A DNA stretch of 64,000 nucleotides from Acidobacteriaceae bacterium (lineage in GTDB: Bacteria > Acidobacteriota > Terriglobia > Terriglobales > Acidobacteriaceae). The first letter of the stretch is position 1. Each line of letters starts with the position of its first letter. The DNA lies in contig JASHNS010000086.1 in assembly GCA_030041515.1 (NCBI GenBank), positions 40,498 through 104,497 of the forward strand, given 5' to 3'. The position numbers were made by a program, and so were the translations under genes. Below, piece by piece: positions 58,134 to 64,000 of this stretch. The notes under the pieces were generated by a model, which saw only the letters and a program-made list of their open reading frames with translations, had not been told where the DNA came from and searched no databases.

Positions 58134-58170
58134 TCCGGGGCTGGCGGCCATCGCAGCCCCGGATTTTCTT
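58134..58170 (+). terminator. Rho-independent terminator of nifJ
   Basis: CCGGGGCTG and CAGCCCCGG arms with a 10-base loop, followed by ATTTTCTT, about 27 bases after the stop. Confidence 0.8.
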
Positions 58171-58297
58171 GTGCGCAGGAGGCTGAAGCGCAATCAAGAG
58201 CGCGCAGCACCGATTTCTCCGCTGTTCTACAATGTCCAGAAGCCGCAAACCCCGAAAACCAGCAGAATCCCTCGGCGTTTGCGCGCGTCCTTCTATC

Positions 58298-59821
58298 ATG
58301 ATCGAGCACCCTCTCGCAGAAGCCCTTACATTCGATGACGTTCTTCTTGTGCCCTCGGCGAGCGACGTCGCGCCCGCGCAGGTGAGCACGCAGACCCGGC
58401 TCACGCAGCGCATCACGCTGAATACGCCGCTGCTGAGCGCGGCCATGGATACCGTCACCGAGTCGCGCATGGCGATCGCCATGGCGCAGCAGGGCGGCCT
58501 GGGAATCGTGCACCGGAATCTGACGATCGAGCAGCAGGCGGGTGAGATCGACAAGGTGAAGCGGTCGGAGAGCGGGATGATCGTAGATCCCGTGACGGTC
58601 GCGCCGGAACAGTTGATCGCCGATGCGCTGGAAGTGATGCGGCGGTACAAGATCTCCGGCGTGCCGGTCACGCGAAACAAGAGGCTGGTCGGCATCCTCA
58701 CCAATCGCGATCTGCGGTTCGAGACGCGGACAGATATTCCCATCAGCGAGGTGATGACCAAAAACAACCTGATCACCGTGCCGGTAGGCACGACGCTCGA
58801 ACAGGCCGAGGAGATTCTGCACCAGCATCGCGTGGAGAAGCTGCTGGTGGTCGACGACAAATACGAGCTGAAGGGCCTGATCACCGTCAAGGACATCCAG
58901 AAGAAGCTGAAGTATCCGAAAGCCTCGAAAGACGAGCAGGGGCGGCTGCGCGTGGGGGCGGCGATTGGGGCGACGGGAGATTACCTGGAGCGCGCGGCGG
59001 AGCTGGTGCGTAACCGCTGCGATGTCCTGGCCATTGATTCGAGCCACGGGCACTCGTCGCGGGTGCTCGAGGCGGTGCGCGAGGTGAAGAAGCGCTTCCC
59101 CAACGTCGACCTCCTTGCAGGCAATATTGCCACGCACGATGGTGCGGAGGCTCTGATTGATGCGGGAGCAGACGCGGTGAAGGTTGGCATAGGGCCTGGC
59201 TCCATTTGCACCACGCGGATGGTGACCGGCGCAGGCATGCCGCAGATCACCGCGATCAGCGAGGCGTACAGGGCTGCGGCGAAGCACAGTGTTCCGCTCA
59301 TCGCCGACGGCGGCATTAAGTATTCGGGCGATATTACCAAAGCGATTGCGGCCGGCGCGTCGGTAATCATGATCGGTTCGCTGTTTGCGGGCGTGGACGA
59401 GAGTCCCGGCGAGACGATTCTGTACCAGGGGCGGTCGTTCAAGGCGTATCGCGGCATGGGATCGCTTTCCGCGATGGCGCAGGGCGGAGCCGAGCGCTAT
59501 TTCCAGGGCGGTCAGGATGCCGACGTGGACGCGAGCAGCGAAAGCGTGGTCAACCGGGAGCGCAACGGCAGCTCCAACCGGCTGGACAAGTTCGTGCCGG
59601 AAGGGATCGAAGGCCGTGTGCCGTATCGGGGGGCGCTCGAAGCGATGGTGTATCAGCTCGTCGGCGGTCTGCGCTCCGGGATGGGCCTGGTTGGCGCCGG
59701 TTCGATTGAGGATCTGCAGAAGAAGGCGCGTTTCGTTCGCATATCGAGTGCCGGATTGCGCGAGAGCCACGTGCACGACGTGATGATCACCCGCGAAGCA
59801 CCGAACTATCACGTGGAATAG
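58298..59821 (+). CDS. guaB: Inosine-5'-monophosphate dehydrogenase
   Basis: The protein has 507 residues. [14 protein letters not shown] is the usual start, two CBS domains follow at about 95-205 ([13 protein letters not shown] and [15 protein letters not shown]), and the active-site loop [15 protein letters not shown] carries the catalytic Cys near residue 305; the flap has [10 protein letters not shown]. It converts IMP to XMP with NAD, the first step of GMP synthesis. ATG 58298 is preferred to an upstream start at 58232 with a basic, unrelated leader. Confidence 0.96.
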   Translation: MIEHPLAEALTFDDVLLVPSASDVAPAQVSTQTRLTQRITLNTPLLSAAMDTVTESRMAIAMAQQGGLGIVHRNLTIEQQAGEIDKVKRSESGMIVDPVTVAPEQLIADALEVMRRYKISGVPVTRNKRLVGILTNRDLRFETRTDIPISEVMTKNNLITVPVGTTLEQAEEILHQHRVEKLLVVDDKYELKGLITVKDIQKKLKYPKASKDEQGRLRVGAAIGATGDYLERAAELVRNRCDVLAIDSSHGHSSRVLEAVREVKKRFPNVDLLAGNIATHDGAEALIDAGADAVKVGIGPGSICTTRMVTGAGMPQITAISEAYRAAAKHSVPLIADGGIKYSGDITKAIAAGASVIMIGSLFAGVDESPGETILYQGRSFKAYRGMGSLSAMAQGGAERYFQGGQDADVDASSESVVNRERNGSSNRLDKFVPEGIEGRVPYRGALEAMVYQLVGGLRSGMGLVGAGSIEDLQKKARFVRISSAGLRESHVHDVMITREAPNYHVE

Positions 59822-59863
59822 GCGCCGGCCGCGGAGCGTTGCTGCCGATTCGTCCCAAAGAAG

Positions 59864-59890
59864 AAAGGGCCGCCGAAGAAGCGGCCCTTT
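59864..59890. terminator. Bidirectional terminator between guaB and the TonB receptor gene
   Basis: Perfect arms AAAGGGCCGC and GCGGCCCTTT with a 7-base loop; A-rich on one side and T-rich on the other, so usable in both directions by the convergent genes. Confidence 0.8.
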
Positions 59891-59910
59891 CCTGTTGAGC
59901 TTTCACCGGA

Positions 59911-62900
59911 TCAGAATTCAATCCGCCCGGCCAGCTGGACGACTCGCCCCGGTTGCGGATCGCCTTGGCCGCCGTCGGCTGCCGACACGACCACAGAGGT
60001 GATGGTGCCGAAGGCAGCGCCATCGCCCACATTGCCATTCGGCTCCGCGAAATTCGGATGATTGAAGACGTTGTAGCTCTGCAGCATCAACTCGAGGATG
60101 CGGGGGGAGTCGTGGTGGCCCAGCGGGAAGTTCTTAAACAGGTTCAGGTCGGTGTAATCAAAGCCCGGACCGTGGAGGAAATTGCGCTTCACATTTCCGA
60201 AGGTGCCGAGCGGTTCCGGAGAGAAGACGGACGGGTTGAACCAATAGTGCTGGGGAGTGGAGCGGGGGTTCATCAGGGCCGGGCTGAAGCTCGAAGTTTC
60301 CGCCGTGTCGGGGCAGCCATAGAATGAAAACTCGGCGTCATTGCAATAGAGGGAGCGGTTGCTGCCCGTGTCGCCGATGGGTGCGGGGAACCCGGACTGG
60401 AGCGCGGTGATGCCGCCGATGTTCCATCCTCCCAATGCCTCATTCACGAAGCGATTGTTTCTCATGGCAGCGAAGAGCGGAACGACGTATCCATACCCGG
60501 CCGAAATGCGGTTGAACGCGTTGTAGTCCGAGTTGCCGTAGCTCAGATCCTGGAAGCCGGGCACCCAGTTCGTGCCGGCGACGTCATTGCCGAATCCGGA
60601 ACTCTCGAATCCGGAGGCGTTATCGAGCGCGTGGCTCCAGGTGTAAGCAATGTTGTAGTAGAGCCCATGCGTGGGGTTCTTCTGTAACTGCACCTGCAGG
60701 GAGTTGTAGTTGGACGAGCCGTTCGTATACACACGGCCCACGGACAGGAAGTTGCCGGAAGTCTCCGTGAACCACTGCGGATCGTTCAGGGAGAGATGGG
60801 CTGCCATGGCCAGGCACCCGGCTGAGCCGGCGGCCGCGCAGGCCGCATCCGCCGCAGCGTGGCCGGCAGGGGTTATCTGGTCCGCTTCATAAGCACGAAC
60901 CAGCTTGCGGCCCAGCGAGCCGACATACCCGACCGTCAGCACCTGATCGCCAGGAATCTGCCGCTGGACGTTCAGGTCGAAGTTGTACGCGTAAGGGACG
61001 TCGTACTGAGGTGAGATGGTGCTCAGGTCGTAGGGAACGTACTGGGAAAAGTTAATCGTCTGGCCGGGCGCCGGAAACGTGTAGGGAAACACATTCGTTG
61101 TGGTGCCGTTACCGGCAACATCGACCCAGGGATCGGCAAAACTGGGGCTGAGACCGGAAACGCCGCCCACGCCTTCGCTGGTCGTGCCAAAGGGAGGATC
61201 TTCCAGGTTCTGGAGCTGGGCTTCTTCAGAGTCGCGGTTGAAGTAAACGCCGAAGCCGGCGCGAACGGCAAACAGGTGTTGACCGGAGGGTCCGGTGAGC
61301 CAGCCGAAATGCTGATCGGGTGACCAGTCGATGCCCACGCGGGGGGCGAAATGGTCATATTTCGCGGTCGTGCCGCCCTGGTCGTTGCAGCCGGGGTCGC
61401 CGGGGTAGAGGTTGCTGGGCGTCGCAGTCGGGAAAACGGTGGATGTGGCGCCGGGAGTCCAGCAAATGACCGCTTTGCCCCCGTACTGCAGATTCGCGAA
61501 GGGCGTCATGATTTCGTAGCCAAGACCGTAGTTCAGGGTCAGAGACGGCGTTGTTTTCCAGCTGTCCTGCGCATACCCATAGATGTCCCAGGAACGGGCG
61601 TCAATGAATGCGCCCGACCCTTGTGAATAGCCGTCCGGAATTCCAACCAGGAAGTCCAGCAACGGGTCACCGGAGCTGTACATGCCGGAGCCGGCGAAGC
61701 TGTAATTGCCGCTGTTGTTTCCGTAGAAGGGATTATCCACGGTAAAGCGCTCGACTTCGGCCCCCAGCATCAGGTTGTGGGTGCCGATGACCTTCGTAAA
61801 GTTGTCGGAGTAGTCCTGGGTGCCGTCCAGGCGGGGCTGTGGGCCATTGTTGCTGAATCCGAGGGTGAAGTACCCATCGACGGAGACCAGCGGATCGGAC
61901 TCGGCCGCCACATCCTGGGGCGTGATGGTAAAGCCCAGAGCCGAAGGCGGTGTCACGTTCCCAGGTTCGACGGCGGCGAAATCGAAGCGGTAATAGCCGG
62001 CGCGGAGTTCGTTCAGCGTGTTCGGGTTGAAGGTATGGGTCCAGGAGGCGTTGAAGATCTTGAAGTGTGAGGCGTCCACCTCGGGCCATCCCGGCAGGGT
62101 CGCGCCGGTAAACGGCAGCGTTTCGGTAGTGGGGTTCGACTGGAAGACGCCAGTCGCCCAAAGTGCATCGCTCTGCGAAAGATGATAGTCGACGCGGACG
62201 ATGCCCTGGTCGCTCCCTTCGGTATCGACGGGGTTGAAGTTGTCGTAGGTGTTGCCCACTCCGGAGCCGTAGTTGGGAGCCGGCACGTAACTCAGGAGTT
62301 TGGAGGAGATGGGACTAAAGGTGGAGGTGAGGATCTGGACGGGGGAGCCCGGCGCGAAACAAGCGTCCCATGCCTCGCCTTTGGGACAGACCCCGGTCGG
62401 TGTCGTAATCGCAAAGGGAAGCGGATTGCTGGTGAGCCCGGAGGCGTTGGTTGCACCGCTGACGCCGCTGGCGAGATTGGCATCCTGGGTCAGATCGGCG
62501 ATTCCCGTAGTGGTGCCGAGTTGCGAGGCTGTAGGCACATTGGTGAGTGTCGGGGTGGCGGTACTGTTGCGCAGGCCCTGATAGGCCATGAAGAAAAACA
62601 ACTTGTTGTGAACGACAGGGCCGCCAAGCGTGCCTCCATAGAGGTTCTGATGAAAGATTGGCCGCGCCCCGGGGGCCGCGAAGTATCCGCCGAGGTTCAT
62701 GAATGTGTCGCGATAGAATTCGAATCCATCGCCATGGAATTGATTCGTGCCGCTCTTCAGGATCTGGTTGTCGATGGCGCCCGAGTTCCTGCTGTACTGC
62801 GGGTTCTGGGTGCTGGTCACGAAGGTGACCTCAGCGATCGCGTCCGGATTAACGTTGATCGCCATATTCTGCAGCGGCGCGTCGTTGATGTCCGCACCAT

Positions 62901-63477
62901 CGAGCAAATAGGAATTCTCCTGGGTCTGCGCACCGTTGCTGGAATAGTTGCCGAAGCGGTCGTTGGACTCCACGGTGCCAGGGGTAAGTTTCTGGAGGAT
63001 TGTGACGTCCTGCCCGAGCAACGGCATCCTGGAGATCTCGGGAGCGGTCAGGGTCGTCTGTAGTTGTGTATTCGACGTTTGCACCTGGATCGCGCTTGCA
63101 CTCACTCGAACGGTCTGCGAGACAGAGCCAGTCTGGAGCGTTGCATTCTCGAACAAATTATCGTTCACATGGAGCATGATCCCGACGAGCCTGGAAGACT
63201 CAAAGCCTGGTTTTGTAACGGTGACGGTGTACGGTCCGCCGAGCTGCAACTGCGGAAAGATATAGTAGCCGCTGCCGTCGGAGACGGTTTTCGTGACAAT
63301 CCCGGTGCTGGTATTCAACGCGGCGACCGACGCGCCGGGAATCACTGCGCCGGTTGCATCGGTGACCGTGCCGTGAATGGCGGCACTGGTGGTCTGGGCA
63401 AGAACCCCAGGACAGACGGCGCACAGAACAAATAAGGTAAGGAACGAACGAAAGGCGAGAGACCAGGCTCGATTCAT
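59911..63477 (-). CDS. Oar-like TonB-dependent outer-membrane receptor
   Basis: The protein has 1188 residues. Signal peptide (SFLTLFVLCAVCPGVLAQ), then a carboxypeptidase-regulatory-like beta domain at about 28-110 (IHGTVTDATGAVIPGASVAA), a plug domain (EISRMPLLGQDVTILQKLTPG, YLLDGADIND) and a large barrel with QILKSGTNQFHGDGFEFYRD and NLYGGTLGGPVVHNKLFFFMA, ending in the typical ELMLQSYNVFNHPNF and VQLAGRIEF with terminal Phe. Such receptors import large carbon compounds or bind exported polymers. ATG 63477 has GGAGG 5 bases upstream. Ligand unknown; the xylanases in this window make oligosaccharides possible. Confidence 0.93.
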   Translation of the reverse strand: MNRAWSLAFRSFLTLFVLCAVCPGVLAQTTSAAIHGTVTDATGAVIPGASVAALNTSTGIVTKTVSDGSGYYIFPQLQLGGPYTVTVTKPGFESSRLVGIMLHVNDNLFENATLQTGSVSQTVRVSASAIQVQTSNTQLQTTLTAPEISRMPLLGQDVTILQKLTPGTVESNDRFGNYSSNGAQTQENSYLLDGADINDAPLQNMAINVNPDAIAEVTFVTSTQNPQYSRNSGAIDNQILKSGTNQFHGDGFEFYRDTFMNLGGYFAAPGARPIFHQNLYGGTLGGPVVHNKLFFFMAYQGLRNSTATPTLTNVPTASQLGTTTGIADLTQDANLASGVSGATNASGLTSNPLPFAITTPTGVCPKGEAWDACFAPGSPVQILTSTFSPISSKLLSYVPAPNYGSGVGNTYDNFNPVDTEGSDQGIVRVDYHLSQSDALWATGVFQSNPTTETLPFTGATLPGWPEVDASHFKIFNASWTHTFNPNTLNELRAGYYRFDFAAVEPGNVTPPSALGFTITPQDVAAESDPLVSVDGYFTLGFSNNGPQPRLDGTQDYSDNFTKVIGTHNLMLGAEVERFTVDNPFYGNNSGNYSFAGSGMYSSGDPLLDFLVGIPDGYSQGSGAFIDARSWDIYGYAQDSWKTTPSLTLNYGLGYEIMTPFANLQYGGKAVICWTPGATSTVFPTATPSNLYPGDPGCNDQGGTTAKYDHFAPRVGIDWSPDQHFGWLTGPSGQHLFAVRAGFGVYFNRDSEEAQLQNLEDPPFGTTSEGVGGVSGLSPSFADPWVDVAGNGTTTNVFPYTFPAPGQTINFSQYVPYDLSTISPQYDVPYAYNFDLNVQRQIPGDQVLTVGYVGSLGRKLVRAYEADQITPAGHAAADAACAAAGSAGCLAMAAHLSLNDPQWFTETSGNFLSVGRVYTNGSSNYNSLQVQLQKNPTHGLYYNIAYTWSHALDNASGFESSGFGNDVAGTNWVPGFQDLSYGNSDYNAFNRISAGYGYVVPLFAAMRNNRFVNEALGGWNIGGITALQSGFPAPIGDTGSNRSLYCNDAEFSFYGCPDTAETSSFSPALMNPRSTPQHYWFNPSVFSPEPLGTFGNVKRNFLHGPGFDYTDLNLFKNFPLGHHDSPRILELMLQSYNVFNHPNFAEPNGNVGDGAAFGTITSVVVSAADGGQGDPQPGRVVQLAGRIEF

Positions 63478-63972
63478 AATGCCTCCAGGGCAATCGGATT
63501 GGATTAGATTGGCAATGCCGGGCTGCTGAAGGAAGGGACACAGCAGCGCACGCCATGTCAGCGGGCCCCAGCGATGAGCGGCGTGTCGGCAGATAAGAGG
63601 CCCACGAGAGACGCTTGCGCAACTCATAGGTAACCGGTGGGGAATTGCACGTGCCGTTCCAATCCACGTGTGAGTCAGGAATCGAGGAGTAATCCAGATC
63701 GCTCCCGTTTATTCGATTGAATGTAACGTATTGATAGTAGAACTAGTAACGAATAGATCAACATACACATCACCCTTCGGGATCCGGCGATGGCTTTGAA
63801 GAGCCGCATTCAGGACATTCAACGGGTGCCGCTGCGGCTACGAAATCTTGTAGAAAAGGCCGGCTATGTTTATGACAAAGTAAATATCAGCGTGCATCGC
63901 ATAGGCGATGTCGGAAATCCGGAATGTCTGGAAGGCCGGTACGTGGATGGAGTAAAAGGGGCCGGCGGGAAC
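63478..63972. other. Long upstream region of the TonB receptor gene
   Basis: About 495 bases without a supported gene. It contains an AT-rich stretch at 63700-63770 with the candidate promoter described separately. A plus-strand frame from ATG 63790 stays open to the window end (70 codons) but has low third-position GC and no recognisable product. Confidence 0.5.
63734..63761 (-). promoter_or_regulatory. Candidate sigma-70-like promoter of the TonB receptor gene
   Basis: On minus, TTGATC (63761-63756) and TACTAT (63739-63734) with a 16-base spacer, in AT-rich DNA. If right, the leader is about 250 bases long. Confidence 0.35.
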
Positions 63973-63999
63973 TCAGATTCCCAGCTTCTTGACCTCTTC
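63973..63999 (-). CDS. Possible C-terminal end of a gene entering from the right
   Basis: The last bases on minus read EEVKKLGI and a stop (TGA 63975-63973), with GC-rich third positions. Only eight residues, so neither family nor reality can be judged. Confidence 0.3.
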   Translation of the reverse strand, partial: EEVKKLGI

Positions 64000-64000
64000 G

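Noticed and set aside
63790..64000. Plus-strand frame open to the window end
   Set aside because: Third-position GC is only about 55 percent, well below the neighbours, and no family is recognisable; it cannot be decided without the next sequence.

Overview
The window is high-GC bacterial DNA, most likely a chromosome segment of an acidobacterium (Acidobacteriota, Terriglobia/Acidobacteriaceae type). This is inferred from a very long Oar-like TonB-dependent receptor, very large NHL/Ig-repeat surface proteins with a characteristic hydrophobic C-terminus, extracellular xylanases, short dispersed palindromes of a kind familiar from that group, and the gene order yicC-gmk-rpoZ-coaBC-udg. No rRNA, convincing tRNA, CRISPR array, phage or intact insertion sequence was seen.

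Left part (1-27.4 kb), accessory and carbohydrate-oriented. A partial sodium:solute symporter follows a GH20 hexosaminidase. Upstream of these lies an operon coding a response regulator fused to a thioredoxin-reductase-like flavoprotein and a cyclic-nucleotide-binding histidine kinase. Next come a LuxR-type regulator whose receiver lacks its phospho-acceptor Asp, a GH10 xylanase with three carbohydrate-binding modules, a 1-pyrroline-5-carboxylate dehydrogenase, an 82-residue unknown protein, a CheB-CheR hybrid, a helix-turn-helix protein, a CheB remnant abutting thpR, a 1760-residue surface protein, a GH30 lipoprotein, a frameshifted fragment of a TonB receptor, an SGNH esterase and a Tat-exported sugar isomerase/epimerase-like protein. 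Together these suggest growth on plant polymers such as xylan.

Middle part (27.6-41.5 kb), mostly housekeeping: an MsbA-like exporter, yicC, gmk, rpoZ, coaBC, a family-4 uracil-DNA glycosylase, an SDR oxidoreductase, an unknown membrane protein, priA, an ornithine-cyclodeaminase-family protein and a membrane GGDEF protein with a four-unit extracytoplasmic sensor region.

Right part (41.5-58.1 kb), energy metabolism. A twelve-gene complex I operon on the minus strand reads nuoA-B-C-D-I-H-J-K-L-M-M-N. It lacks the NADH-oxidising nuoE, nuoF and nuoG and has two nuoM genes, so it codes four antiporter-like pumping subunits. NuoL carries an enlarged C-terminal amphipathic helix, as expected if a fourth pump is accommodated. 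A pyruvate:ferredoxin oxidoreductase gene is divergently transcribed from nuoA, and the shared intergenic region has CRP/FNR-like palindromes. The simplest reading is a ferredoxin-linked, five-proton type ('2M') complex I fed by pyruvate oxidation. Two non-coding gaps inside the operon hold REP-like palindromes. The window ends with guaB and an Oar-like TonB-dependent receptor.
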